From contig JAPDJT010000001.1 of assembly GCA_029258955.1 (NCBI GenBank), positions 54,557 to 118,556 on the forward strand: a stretch of DNA of 64,000 bases. The letters are read 5' to 3'. Below, piece after piece: positions 17,501 to 28,310 of this stretch (positions are counted from its first letter, which is position 1; the number at the start of each line of letters is the position of its first letter). The translations under genes were made by a program, and so were the position numbers. This DNA is from Thermoplasmatota archaeon (GTDB taxonomy: Archaea; Thermoplasmatota; E2; UBA202; JdFR-43). Below the pieces are notes generated by a model. It was not told the origin of the DNA. It saw only the letters and a list, made by a program, of their open reading frames with translations, and did not search any database.

Positions 17501-19402
17501 TCCTTATTCATTTCATTCAGAGTTACAATAAATAATGTTCCATCTGGAACAATCATTTCCAACCAAGGATTCCTTTATTATGAGAACAATACTGACCCAA
17601 CAGATGATCCTTCCACGCCTCCAATTGATGACCCAACAAATGTAACTATTTCTGCATCTTCAATCAGCATAGAAAAAACAGATTATCCAGATCCTGTTTC
17701 TGCCGGAGGAGAACTTACCTATACAATATGGATTAACAATACAGGAGATGCTCCAGCTTATAACATAACTGTATATGAAGAATATGATGCAAACTTCACC
17801 TTTATTTCATCTTCACCAGCCCCAACCACAGGCAACAATCAATGGCTAATTCCAGTTATTGAAGCAGGAGGAAGCTTTAGCATAGTTATAAATGGACTGG
17901 TTGCAGACAATGGAGAAGATTACATATTAAATACTGCATCATTTACCTATGAATTTGGAGAAGGGGTGGCAGAGGAAACAACAGCTGTAATTAAAAAATC
18001 AATAGAAATTGCGAAAAGTGCTCCTCTCTATGTTTCAGCAGGCTCTCTACTAAACTACACCATAACATATACAAATACAGGAAGTGTAGAACTTTCAAAT
18101 ATAACAATTACAGAAACTTATCCATCAAATACAACATTTGTATCTGCTAATCCAATGCCAGATAATGGTAATAATGTATGGCATATTGATTCTCTCCTTC
18201 CAGGAGAATCTGGAACAATAACGATAACTTTGCTTGTTGATTCACCTCTTCCAAACAATACTTTACTCATAAACTATGTTGAAATTACAAGTAATGAAAC
18301 AATTGATAATGCTACTAGCATTACTTATGTGCAATCTTCTCCTCATTTGCTAATAGGAAAAACAGATTATCCAGATCCTGTTGAAGCAGGAAATCAACTA
18401 ACATATACTATAAATGTAACAAATGATGGAAATGAAAATGCCTATGATGTTATTGTTACAGATGTTTTTGATGCGCTTTTGAATATAACATATACAGATG
18501 GGGGAACAATAAATGGAAATGAAATTACTTGGAATGTTCCTTTATTAAGAGCTGGCGAATCTATACAGCTAACTATTATTGCTACTGTCAAATACATTGA
18601 TTATGAAGCAACTATTCAAAACTATGTGAATGCAACCTGTAATAAATCATATGCAGAATATACAGAAACAACAACTATTACTCCGCCTCCATACATGGGA
18701 CAACCAATTCTTGAAATTATAAAAGATGATGTTGATGACCCAGTGCTTGTAAATGAGCAGATTACATATAAAATTACAGTTAAAAATATTGGAGATGGAG
18801 ATGCAACAAATGTAATTGTTAAGGATTTACTTGGAAACTTAACATTTATATCTGCTAGCCCAGCGCCTGTTAGCATCAACAATAATAGTATAGAATGGCA
18901 CTTTGATAGCTTGGCAGTAGGAGAAATTGTTGAATTAACAGTATATGCAAAAGCAAGTTCTGCTGGAATTTATAACAATACAGCTATTGTTACATGCGGT
19001 GAAGGCGTTTATGATGAAGATATAGAAAATACAACAGTTGTAGAAGATAATGAACCTCCACACACTTGGAAAGTATTCCATGGAAAAGTAAAGAATGTTT
19101 CAATATGGGGAATATACATCTTACATTATATTCCAGAATCAACATATATAACACTTGCCACACAGGACTATCCTTTGGAGATAAACTCTGGTGTAAATAT
19201 TACATATTACAGAATATGGAAATGGGATGATAATGCCAGTAAATGGAAATTGATATTTGACTGGAAAGAATATAACAATGAGAAGATATACCTATATAAT
19301 TTGGCAGGTTATGGAAAATACGAAATTGAATTCTATAGCATAGATAGAGATGGAAATAAGGAAGAAATGGAATGGAATGATGTATATGTGTATAAGGAAT
19401 AA
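14519..19402 (+). CDS. giant secreted repeat protein (DUF11, cadherin-like repeats)
   Basis: About 1630 residues, predicted cell-surface. A signal peptide ends near APAKA. Two N-terminal DUF11-type domains follow; the second is split by an insert (about 234-370) with SHGYWKTHTDKW and Cys-rich runs (GCCDDSEDCNGCCHCDCK). Residues about 419-790 hold four ~95-residue cadherin-like repeats (NDDYATIYEDS, DVLANDSDIDGD, PSHGTAYI, YYTPDENYYG). Six more DUF11 domains follow (795-1510), several opening with KTDYPDPV. The C-terminal ~115 residues are unassigned and carry no membrane anchor. TTG 14519 is the nearest conventional start, but the ribosome binding site (GAGGTGG) points to an ATA at 14501 (see findings). 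Confidence 0.82.
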   Translation: MGISFVLLMSMFVITAPAKACHFSLKIEKMGPSEVIVNKEFTYKIVVHNGLWEGYGYWWARDVRVKDIFPDTVEIINIYGDYVNYSNNDNTYYFFLGTICGGGSKTIFIKAKVTNCAPDTITNTAEIYHFIGTDDDSDDNIATCTTHVICPDPSIEIEKKIWNGTAWVNSLEIDSGEIMLFNLSIYNSGNEALKNINITDYLPDGLEYVEGSATIEPIQWGHNLTWLLYGCHCCHEGLSHGYWKTHTDKWHFYCTDTCLNDIFDIPDEFSIGDDSFLDALNFGGGSDLEDAAKLLLQQAVAALLNAVDDEINYPLNVTEIINQVDDALDSMDRDTILDLKDLLDEYNNLGCCDDSEDCNGCCHCDCKFLPGEHIYIEFEAIAEGCEENINLVVAKGEGKCSHVEVIDNDTADIFIVCNHPPVANDDYATIYEDSVNNSIDVLANDSDIDGDELAIISMTAPSHGTAYIDGGMIYYTPDENYYGSDEFNYTISDGFATDTATVHITILPVNDAPVALNDSATTDEDKAVFINVSMNDYDVDGTIDLGSIVIVDYPSHGSLEIYANGTVKYTPDANYYGNDEFNYTIKDNEGGVSNVANVVITILPVNDPPVANDDCATVEEDSSDNQIDVLANDTDVDGDSLEIISVSSPSHGTVYHDGNYVYYTPDANYYGDDSFTYTITDGIATDTATVYVTILAINDSPIANDDYVITNEDTPVVIDVLANDTDVEDGVPELNAIISQPSHGIATINPNGTITYEPNANYYGEDSFVYEVIDSDGATDTATVYITVIAIPKPIISIEKIDYPDPVKAGEILQYVINVSNSGDADANSLTISDDYDETLLQIVNFTSGGFNDGSKIIWTNVAIPAHSYKLFFINVTVNKDISNGTIIYNTANYSYNEGSGEITEETTILAYEIEDPKIAIDLNGAPLVPGDELEYRIWINNTGGIDVENGEFVDVIPESTTYVANSAYASFGSILYDSINNSIIWSGSIPRGSSLFISFRVTINNVPSGTIISNQGFLYYENNTDPTDDPSTPPIDDPTNVTISASSISIEKTDYPDPVSAGGELTYTIWINNTGDAPAYNITVYEEYDANFTFISSSPAPTTGNNQWLIPVIEAGGSFSIVINGLVADNGEDYILNTASFTYEFGEGVAEETTAVIKKSIEIAKSAPLYVSAGSLLNYTITYTNTGSVELSNITITETYPSNTTFVSANPMPDNGNNVWHIDSLLPGESGTITITLLVDSPLPNNTLLINYVEITSNETIDNATSITYVQSSPHLLIGKTDYPDPVEAGNQLTYTINVTNDGNENAYDVIVTDVFDALLNITYTDGGTINGNEITWNVPLLRAGESIQLTIIATVKYIDYEATIQNYVNATCNKSYAEYTETTTITPPPYMGQPILEIIKDDVDDPVLVNEQITYKITVKNIGDGDATNVIVKDLLGNLTFISASPAPVSINNNSIEWHFDSLAVGEIVELTVYAKASSAGIYNNTAIVTCGEGVYDEDIENTTVVEDNEPPHTWKVFHGKVKNVSIWGIYILHYIPESTYITLATQDYPLEINSGVNITYYRIWKWDDNASKWKLIFDWKEYNNEKIYLYNLAGYGKYEIEFYSIDRDGNKEEMEWNDVYVYKE

Positions 19403-20030
19403 ATTTATTCCTGCTCTAATCCTCTTCCTTTTTTTAAATAATTTAGCATTTGCTCTCCACCCTAGAGATGAAACTCCTACAGATAAATCAGTATGGGCAA
19501 AAATAGATAAAGCAAATTTTAAGATAGAGGAGGATGAGGTAATCAAAATATTTATTGAAGCAGAAGGCAGAGCATCACCAAACACTAATCATTGTGGAGT
19601 TGCATTTGTTGTAGCATATAAGAATGGTTCCACAAACTATGATGGAGTTTTTCTAAGAGGTCCAATCAATATAGAAAATACAGACACATTAATTTTTGAA
19701 CCATTAGAAAAAAATTGGACTAAATGGAAATTATATATTCTTATACACGCAGAAAAAGAAAAAATTGGGTTAAGTAAAGAAGAGTTGAAAAACATATCAT
19801 CTTTTGAATTATGGATAAGAGCATATGCTGATGAAATGGAAGAGTTTTGGAATCAAAGTTACGTTGATTTGACAAAAGTTGTTGTGGAAGAAATGGAAGA
19901 GTTTTATGGAAAGGGAGGGAATCAAAATATTAAAGAGGAAAAGCAAGGTAATGAATGGCTTTTCTTAGCTATTATCGCCATTGTTGCAATAGTTATCATT
20001 GGCATTGGAATATATAAGCTGAGAAGATAA
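19377..20030 (+). CDS. small anchored surface protein, partner of the giant protein
   Basis: About 217 residues, not recognised as a family. It has a signal peptide (CIRNKFIPALILFLFLNNLA), an extracellular beta-rich domain of about 150 residues with many Trp and acidic residues, and a charged linker. A single C-terminal helix (about 187-212) ends in KLRR, so it is anchored with its bulk outside. It overlaps the 3' end of the giant gene, so the two are likely cotranslated. The giant protein lacks an anchor, so this protein may hold it on the cell; that is inference. Met codons at 19380 and 19386 are alternative starts. Confidence 0.68.
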   Translation: MMYMCIRNKFIPALILFLFLNNLAFALHPRDETPTDKSVWAKIDKANFKIEEDEVIKIFIEAEGRASPNTNHCGVAFVVAYKNGSTNYDGVFLRGPINIENTDTLIFEPLEKNWTKWKLYILIHAEKEKIGLSKEELKNISSFELWIRAYADEMEEFWNQSYVDLTKVVVEEMEEFYGKGGNQNIKEEKQGNEWLFLAIIAIVAIVIIGIGIYKLRR

Positions 20031-20122
20031 CGCATAACATTTATTTTTCATGCCCTTTATCTTTTAAGGGTGAGAAGACGGGAAGGAGGAGAGGAATATC
20101 TGCAGAAAGAATAGCAAGAAGA

Positions 20123-20764
20123 ATGCTAGAATCAAAAGGTTATGAAATAATTGCAACAAATTATAAAATAAATTCTAAAGGAGAGAACATTGCAGAAATA
20201 GATATTGTAGCAGAAAAAGATGGAGAAAAATATGCTGTTGAAGTTAAATCTGGTAAAGCAAGCTTAACATCTGTAAGACAAGTATATGCAAATGCTAAGT
20301 TAGCTGGTTTAAAGCCATTATTAATATGCAAGAAAAGTGATGAAGCCATAAAAGAAGCAGCTAAAAAATTAGGCGTAGAAATAATGGAATTCAGCGAGTA
20401 TCATTTGCTTTTAGAGCCAGAGGAATTGGAGAGCATTGTTAAAAAATGTATGGAAGAAGTTTTGGAAGAGCATGGTTTTATTCCTGTGTTGAAACTAGAT
20501 GATGAAACCCAACTAATTTTAAAGGCAGTATCTGAAGCAAAAAATTTTGAGCATGCTTGCAAATTGTTAAAAATGAAGGAAGAAGAGTTAACTACAAAAT
20601 TAGGAAAATTATCTAGAAAGGGTATTTTGCCATCAAGAAGTCTTTCTTTTAGAGATTTAAAAAGAATAGCTACTTCCATCCTTGCAAGAAATGAGTTAAG
20701 TATAAAATTGGATAAAATGGAGAAGGATATTGAAGAAATAAAAAAGAAGCTGGGCTTAATTTAA
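20123..20764 (+). CDS. RecB-family nuclease-like protein
   Basis: At least 213 residues. The N-terminal half has the PD-(D/E)XK nuclease core: EIDIVAEKDGEKYAVEVKSGKA contains the D and ExK residues, followed by VRQVYANAKLAGLKPLLICK. This is the archaeal YraN/RecB-like family of predicted DNA nucleases. The C-terminal half is helical with a winged-helix-like and coiled-coil tail. Sequence similar to the usual N-terminus (RGISAERIARR) continues upstream of the ATG at 20123. The true start is therefore earlier: either ATA 20096 behind a strong ribosome binding site, or the GTG near 20070 with a frameshift. Confidence 0.72.
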   Translation: MLESKGYEIIATNYKINSKGENIAEIDIVAEKDGEKYAVEVKSGKASLTSVRQVYANAKLAGLKPLLICKKSDEAIKEAAKKLGVEIMEFSEYHLLLEPEELESIVKKCMEEVLEEHGFIPVLKLDDETQLILKAVSEAKNFEHACKLLKMKEEELTTKLGKLSRKGILPSRSLSFRDLKRIATSILARNELSIKLDKMEKDIEEIKKKLGLI

Positions 20765-20801
20765 GCCAATTTTTTGCATTTTTGCTCAAAAAATTTAAGT
20801 A

Positions 20802-20818
20802 GGGGTATTATATACCCC
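20802..20818 (+). promoter_or_regulatory. palindrome before acetyl-CoA synthetase
   Basis: GGGGTA-TTATA-TACCCC, a perfect 6+6 palindrome that ends three bases before the ATG at 20822. It is too close to the ATG to be its TATA box, so it sits where an operator would overlap the transcription start. A weaker TATA-like AAATTTAAG lies at about 20791. Confidence 0.5.
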
Positions 20819-20821
20819 CAC

Positions 20822-22756
20822 ATGAAGGAGACAGTGGAGCAGAAGATTTTTCCTCCGCCTGAGGAATTCAGGGAGAAAGCTTGGATAAAAGATGAGAAAG
20901 TTTATGAAGAAGGAGAAGATTATATAAAATTCTGGGAGAAAAGAGCAGAAGAAATGATTGATTGGTTTAAAAAATGGGATAAAGTTTTAGAAGTAGATGA
21001 AAAAAATTTTGTTTATAAGTGGTTTATAAATGGCAAGCTCAATGCCAGCTATAATTGCTTAGATAGATGGATAAAAAAGGGCAAAGGAGATAAAATAGCA
21101 TATATATGGGAAGGAGAGGATGGGGAAGTAAGAAAGCTAACTTATAAGCAGTTATATGAAGAAGTTTGCAAATTTGCCAATGCTTTAAAAAGTATAGGAG
21201 TAAAAAAAGGTGATATTGTTTCTATTTATCTGCCAATGATTCCAGAGTTGCCAATAGCTATGCTTGCTTGTGCCAGAATAGGGGCTCCTCATTCTGTTAT
21301 TTTTGCTGGATTTAGCGCAGAAGCTTTTAAAGATAGAGTTGAAGATGCTGGTGCAAAATATGTTATAACATGTGATGGCTATTACAGGAGAGGGAAGATT
21401 TTAAATCATAAGGCAAAAACTGATGAAGGACTTGAGGATCTTGATGTTAAAAAAGTTATAGTTGTAAGGAGGGCGGGAAATGAAGTTAATATGAAAGAGG
21501 GCAGAGATGTATGGTGGCATAATTTAGTAAAAGATCAGCCAGCAGAATGTGAGCCTGAAGTAATGGATGCTGAGGACTTGCTTTTCTTAATGTATACTTC
21601 TGGAACAACAGGAAAGCCAAAAGGAGTTATGCATACTACTGGCGGGTATATGGTAGGAGTAGCTACAACAATGAAATGGGTCTTTGATATTAAAGATGAT
21701 GATATTTACTGGTGCACCGCCGATATAGGCTGGATTACAGGGCACAGCTACATTGTTTATGGTCCTCTCGCCAATGCAGCAACAAGCGTTATGTATGAAG
21801 GTGCTCCTGATTATCCTCAGCCAGATAGATGGTGGGAAATTGTTGAAAAGTATAGGGTAACAATACTCTATACAGCTCCAACTGCAATAAGAATGATGAT
21901 GAAATGGGGAGAAAAATGGCCCAATATGCATGATTTAAGTAGCTTGCGCCTTCTCGGCTCGGTAGGAGAGCCAATAAATCCTGAGGCATGGCTTTGGTAT
22001 TATAAAGTTATTGGAAAAGAGCGTTGCCCCATCGTGGATACATGGTGGATGACCGAAACGGGAATGCATATAATAACACCTTTGCCAGGCGTAACAAAGC
22101 TTAAGCCCGGCTCTGCAACATTTCCATTCCCCGGCTTGAAAGCAGAAGTAAGAGATGAAAAAGGCGTTTGTCCACCTGGTCAAAAAGGAGAACTTGTGAT
22201 AACAAGACCATGGCCTTCTATGCTTCGTGGATTATACAAAGCTCATGAAAAATATGTGGAAGAATATTGGAGCAAATATGGCTTTGGAAAATTCTATACT
22301 GGAGATGGAGCAATGATTGATGAAGATGGCTATTTCTGGCTACTTGGTAGGATAGGAGATGTTATAAATGTTGCTGGTCATCGTTTAGGAACAGCAGAAG
22401 TAGAGAGTGCTTTAGTAAGTCATCCTGCTGTTGCAGAATCAGCAGTAGTTGGTGTGCCACATGAAATTAAGGGGCAAGTGCCATTTGCATATGTTGTTTT
22501 AAAAGAAGGATATGAGCCAAGCGAAGAGTTAAAGAAGGAGCTTATACAGCATGTTTCAAAAGTAATTGGTCCAACAGCTAGACCAGAGGACATTCTATTT
22601 GTAAGTGATTTGCCAAAGACAAGGAGTGGTAAGATAATGAGGAGACTGCTAAGAAGTTTGGCAGAAAGTGGAGAAATAGTTGGAGATATAACAACACTCA
22701 GAAATCCCGACGTTGTGAATGAAATTAAGGAAGCGTTGGAAAAGCGAAAAATATAG
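20822..22756 (+). CDS. acsA: acetyl-CoA synthetase, AMP-forming
   Basis: A 644-residue member of the ANL adenylating enzymes that makes acetyl-CoA from acetate, ATP and CoA. Visible signatures are the phosphate loop [12 protein letters not shown], the acetate/AMP pocket [43 protein letters not shown], and the C-terminal catalytic Lys in [11 protein letters not shown]. The N-terminal ACAS region is complete. The protein is of normal length. I use ATG 20822, where similarity begins; an open frame extends upstream through the palindrome and is unlikely to be coding. Confidence 0.93.
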   Translation: MKETVEQKIFPPPEEFREKAWIKDEKVYEEGEDYIKFWEKRAEEMIDWFKKWDKVLEVDEKNFVYKWFINGKLNASYNCLDRWIKKGKGDKIAYIWEGEDGEVRKLTYKQLYEEVCKFANALKSIGVKKGDIVSIYLPMIPELPIAMLACARIGAPHSVIFAGFSAEAFKDRVEDAGAKYVITCDGYYRRGKILNHKAKTDEGLEDLDVKKVIVVRRAGNEVNMKEGRDVWWHNLVKDQPAECEPEVMDAEDLLFLMYTSGTTGKPKGVMHTTGGYMVGVATTMKWVFDIKDDDIYWCTADIGWITGHSYIVYGPLANAATSVMYEGAPDYPQPDRWWEIVEKYRVTILYTAPTAIRMMMKWGEKWPNMHDLSSLRLLGSVGEPINPEAWLWYYKVIGKERCPIVDTWWMTETGMHIITPLPGVTKLKPGSATFPFPGLKAEVRDEKGVCPPGQKGELVITRPWPSMLRGLYKAHEKYVEEYWSKYGFGKFYTGDGAMIDEDGYFWLLGRIGDVINVAGHRLGTAEVESALVSHPAVAESAVVGVPHEIKGQVPFAYVVLKEGYEPSEELKKELIQHVSKVIGPTARPEDILFVSDLPKTRSGKIMRRLLRSLAESGEIVGDITTLRNPDVVNEIKEALEKRKI

Positions 22757-22784
22757 AAATAAATAAAGCATATAGTATGGCAAA

Positions 22785-23501
22785 ATGATGGATAATATTA
22801 CCGCAACAATACTCATCATTCTTTCCTTTTTATTAGTTTGGATAGGAATAATGATTTTTACAACAAAGCCAGAGGAGGAAGAGGAGGAAACTTTGCAGGA
22901 AGAGCAATCTCAAATTCAAGTTCAAAATCAGAATAATGAGGAAATAGAGAAATACAAGCAGAGGGTGGCAGAATTGGAAGAAAAAATTAAAAAATTGGAA
23001 GAGAAACCAACAAATGATAAGCTTTTGGATTGGTTAACTGACTTAAGAAGAGAAAATGAATTTCTCAAAATGAAATTGTCTCATTTGGAAGGAGGAAAAT
23101 TATTGTATGAAGGGGATGCGTTAAGATATGAAAATGAAAAGTTGAGGAAAGAGATTGAAGAATATAAGAAGAAAGTTGAGCAACTTGAAAATGAAATTAA
23201 GGAATTGAAGAATAGTATTAATTACTATAGAGAGATTGTAAGCAGGCTTCAAGGAAGTTATACTGTTTTAAATAAGTATAACTACAGGATCTGTATAAGA
23301 AATCCTGAAACGGGAGAATATGAGTATCAGTTAATAAAACTTCCACCAGATTTTGACCCATTTAATCCAACTTACATTACAAGGGATGGCATTGAAGTTT
23401 ATGAAGAATATGGAATAAGGATTCCAACAAAACTTGGAGACATAATAAGGGAAGAATTCAAAAAAGATTTTTATTTAAAAGATTTTGAATTAGATAGATG
23501 A
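22785..23501 (+). CDS. membrane-anchored coiled-coil protein
   Basis: 238 residues, unknown. One N-terminal membrane helix (about 5-26) is followed by an acidic linker. A long coiled coil (about 48-160) shows Leu/Ile heptads and dense Lys and Glu. A compact C-terminal region (RICIRNPETGEYEYQLIKLP and IRIPTKLGDIIREEF) may be a small beta domain. The stop overlaps the RfcL start by ATGA, so it is translated with the clamp loader, although no functional link is obvious. Confidence 0.65.
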   Translation: MMDNITATILIILSFLLVWIGIMIFTTKPEEEEEETLQEEQSQIQVQNQNNEEIEKYKQRVAELEEKIKKLEEKPTNDKLLDWLTDLRRENEFLKMKLSHLEGGKLLYEGDALRYENEKLRKEIEEYKKKVEQLENEIKELKNSINYYREIVSRLQGSYTVLNKYNYRICIRNPETGEYEYQLIKLPPDFDPFNPTYITRDGIEVYEEYGIRIPTKLGDIIREEFKKDFYLKDFELDR

Positions 23502-24823
23502 ATTGGACAGAAAAATATAGGCCTAAAAGCTTAAAAGATGTTATTGGTAATAAGAAAGCTAAAGAAGAGCTTTTAAAATGGGCAAGAGAATGGCAAAGAG
23601 GCAATCCTTCTAAAAAAGCAGTCATACTGTATGGAAAGCCAGGCGTAGGCAAAACAACTTCTGCTTATGCTTTAGCCAATGATTTCAAATGGGAAGTTAT
23701 AGAAATGAATGCAAGCGATGAAAGGAATAGAGAAGCTATAATGAGAATTGCTTTAACTGGAGCAATAAATGAAACCTTGGGTATAGATGGAGTATATAGA
23801 AGCTCAAAGGAGGGAGCGAGAAGACTCATTATTTTAGATGAGGCAGACAATTTATATGAAAAAGCTGGCGATTTTGGAGGAAAGAGAGCTATAATTGAAA
23901 CAATAAAGAAGACAAAGCAACCAATTGTCCTTATTGCAAATGATTATTATGAGCTTATTAAGGGGGTGGGACAGGAACTTAAAAATTTATGTAAAGCTAT
24001 AGAATTCAAAAAAGTAAGTAAAACAGAGATAGTTGCTTTGTTAAAAAGGATTTGTCAGCTTGAAGGAATAGAAGCAGATATAGCATTGTTGGATGCAATA
24101 GCAACAAGATGCGATGGAGATGTAAGAAGTGCCATTAATGATTTACAATCCTTGGCATATCAAAAAAAATTAACAAAGGACATGGCTTCATATCTTGGTT
24201 ATAGGGATAGGGAAAGAGAGATTTTTATGGCTTTAAGGAGAATTTTGAAATCAAAAGATATGAGAACTGCTATAAGGGAAGCATGGCGTTTGGATGAAAG
24301 TCCAGATAATTTAATTTTATGGATAGATGAAAATATTCCTGCTGAATACAAAAGGGCTGATGATTTGGCAAAAGCTTATGAATTTTTATCAAGGGCAGAT
24401 GTTTTTTTAGGCAGAACGTGGCGTCGCCAATATTATGGCTTGTGGAGCTATGCAACAGAATTAATGACTGGTGGTGTGGCAGTAGCTAAAAAGGGAGAGT
24501 ATAGAGGCTTTACTGCCTATCATTTTCCAAAGTGGTTAAGAAGCATGGCTTATAGCAGGCAATATAGGCAAGTGCGCTTAAATTTAGCTAAAAAGATTGG
24601 TAAATTTATGCACTGCTCTTCTAAAAAAGCATTAGATTTTATTCCTGCTTTGCAAAAAATTTGCGAAAACAATGATGATTTTGCCGCAAGAATTGCAATA
24701 AAGCTTGAATTGAGCTTGGAGGAACTTGCTTTTTTGGTGGGAGATAAAGCAAATGAAATCTATAAGGAAGCGGAAGCTCTAAAAAAGAAAGAAAAGCAAT
24801 CTTTGCTTTTTAACTTTAAATGA
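23498..24823 (+). CDS. rfcL: replication factor C large subunit
   Basis: A 441-residue clamp-loader subunit that opens PCNA and loads it on DNA together with RfcS. It starts NWTEKYRPKSLKDVIGN, with Walker A GKPGVGKTT at 46-54 and Walker B ILDEAD at about 112-117. Sensor and lid regions (RCDGDVRSAINDLQ) and the helical collar follow. The tail QSLLFNFK resembles a PCNA-interacting (PIP) box, with Q, L and F in the expected spacing. The start overlaps the coiled-coil gene. Confidence 0.93.
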   Translation: MNWTEKYRPKSLKDVIGNKKAKEELLKWAREWQRGNPSKKAVILYGKPGVGKTTSAYALANDFKWEVIEMNASDERNREAIMRIALTGAINETLGIDGVYRSSKEGARRLIILDEADNLYEKAGDFGGKRAIIETIKKTKQPIVLIANDYYELIKGVGQELKNLCKAIEFKKVSKTEIVALLKRICQLEGIEADIALLDAIATRCDGDVRSAINDLQSLAYQKKLTKDMASYLGYRDREREIFMALRRILKSKDMRTAIREAWRLDESPDNLILWIDENIPAEYKRADDLAKAYEFLSRADVFLGRTWRRQYYGLWSYATELMTGGVAVAKKGEYRGFTAYHFPKWLRSMAYSRQYRQVRLNLAKKIGKFMHCSSKKALDFIPALQKICENNDDFAARIAIKLELSLEELAFLVGDKANEIYKEAEALKKKEKQSLLFNFK

Positions 24824-24878
24824 ATGGCTATTATTACTGCGTGAGAGAATTTGCTAATAACAACTCTCCATTTCATTT
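24822..24878 (+). repeat. dispersed 65-bp hairpin repeat, copy 2
   Basis: GAATGGCTATTATTACTGCG, GAGAGAATTTGCTA and the tail CTCCATTTCATTT. The left arm is shortened because it abuts the RfcL stop codon. It is a good match in centre and right arm. Confidence 0.65.
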
Positions 24879-24901
24879 GATTTTCATAAACCAAAGCTTA
24901 G

Positions 24902-27010
<2,109 letters not shown>

Positions 27011-27073
27011 TTATGAGTAAGATATATTAGCTTAAAAAGCATCGTAAAGTTTTTAAACTTTCCTCATTTTTAT

Positions 27074-27124
27074 ATCCAAGTTTACCAGCATTTGCTGGTT
27101 TCTTATTTGGATTTAAGGAGGTGA
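27074..27124 (+). promoter_or_regulatory. leader hairpin and ribosome binding site of ino1
   Basis: After a TATA-like TTTTTATAT come nested inverted repeats: ATCCAAG with TTGGAT outside, and ACCAGC-attt-GCTGGT inside (27084-27099). The strong site AAGGAGGTGA follows, five bases before ATG 27129. It may be an operator over the transcription start or an RNA hairpin. Regulation by heat or salt would be plausible, given the product, but is inference. Confidence 0.5.
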
Positions 27125-27128
27125 TGAA

Positions 27129-28310
27129 ATGAAGTTGTGGCTTATTGGAGCATATGGTATAGTCTCAACTACAACTGCTGTTGGCGGTAAAGCAATAGAA
27201 AAAGGATTGATTGGTAAAGCAGGATTAGTGTCAGAACTTCCGCAGTTCAATGGAATTGATAGATATGCAAATCTATCATTTGAATTCGGAGGGCATGAAA
27301 TAAGAGATTTAGACAAAAGCTTTTATGATGCAAGCTATGAGCACTGGGAAAAGAATAGACACTTTGAAATCGATATCCTGGAAAAAGTTAAGGAAGAATT
27401 GGCGAGTAGAAAAGCAATGAAGGGTACAGCTTTAAATTGTGGTACGGGAATACAAGAATTTGGAGAAATTCAAACCTTAGAAAAAGAAGGATTGACATTA
27501 AGAGAAATAACAGATAGACTTATGGAGGATATGAGAAAATTCAAAGATGATGATACAGTTGTTATAAATTTAGCTTCAACAGAGCCAGTTGCAAAGATTA
27601 GCGAAGAATATCATGGAAGCATAGATGGATTTGAAAAAATGCTTGATGAAGACAAAAAGGAGTATGCAACTGCAAGCATGCTTTATGCTTATGCAGCAAT
27701 AAAAAACAAGATTCCATATGGCAATTTTACTCCAAGTGTTGGCTCTTCAATAAAAGCGTTAAAAGAGCTTGCTATAGAAAACAAAGTGCCTCATGCTGGA
27801 AATGATGGAAAAACAGGGGAAACATTAGTTAAAACAACGCTTGCTCCAATGTTCTTGTATAGAAATTTAGAAGTAATAGGATGGATGAGCTATAACATTC
27901 TAGGAGATTTTGACGGTAAAGTGCTAAGCCATAGAGACAATAAAGAAAGCAAAGTAATTTCAAAAGATAGGGTTTTGGAAAAAATACTTGGATATTCTCC
28001 ATACAGTATAACAGAAATCGAATATTTCCCGAGCTTAGTTGATAACAAAACTGCATTTGACTTCATTCATTTCAAAGGTTTCTTGGGAACAAAGATGAAA
28101 TTCTATTTTGTCTGGGATGGCATAGATGCCATACTTGCTGCTCCCATTGTCATTGATATAGCTAGATTTTTGCTGTTTGCAAAGAAAAAGGGATTATATG
28201 GCGTAATTAAAGAAATGGCTTTCTTCTTCAAAAGCCCAATGGATACCAATGTAATCAACACTCATGAACAGTTCAACCAGCTTGTAGAGTGGTTCAAAAA
28301 CAACCTATGA
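27129..28310 (+). CDS. ino1: myo-inositol-1-phosphate synthase
   Basis: A 393-residue NAD-dependent isomerase that turns glucose-6-phosphate into L-myo-inositol-1-phosphate. It opens with the Rossmann-like WLIGAYGIVSTTTAVG, has NLASTEPV, and contains the conserved catalytic region NFTPSVGSSIKAL, GNDGKTGETLVKTTLAPMF and SYNILGDFDG. It is typical in length for the archaeal form, which feeds phosphatidylinositol-type lipids and di-myo-inositol phosphate. It is followed with ATGA overlap by the enzyme that uses its product. Start supported by AAGGAGGTGA. Confidence 0.93.
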   Translation: MKLWLIGAYGIVSTTTAVGGKAIEKGLIGKAGLVSELPQFNGIDRYANLSFEFGGHEIRDLDKSFYDASYEHWEKNRHFEIDILEKVKEELASRKAMKGTALNCGTGIQEFGEIQTLEKEGLTLREITDRLMEDMRKFKDDDTVVINLASTEPVAKISEEYHGSIDGFEKMLDEDKKEYATASMLYAYAAIKNKIPYGNFTPSVGSSIKALKELAIENKVPHAGNDGKTGETLVKTTLAPMFLYRNLEVIGWMSYNILGDFDGKVLSHRDNKESKVISKDRVLEKILGYSPYSITEIEYFPSLVDNKTAFDFIHFKGFLGTKMKFYFVWDGIDAILAAPIVIDIARFLLFAKKKGLYGVIKEMAFFFKSPMDTNVINTHEQFNQLVEWFKNNL

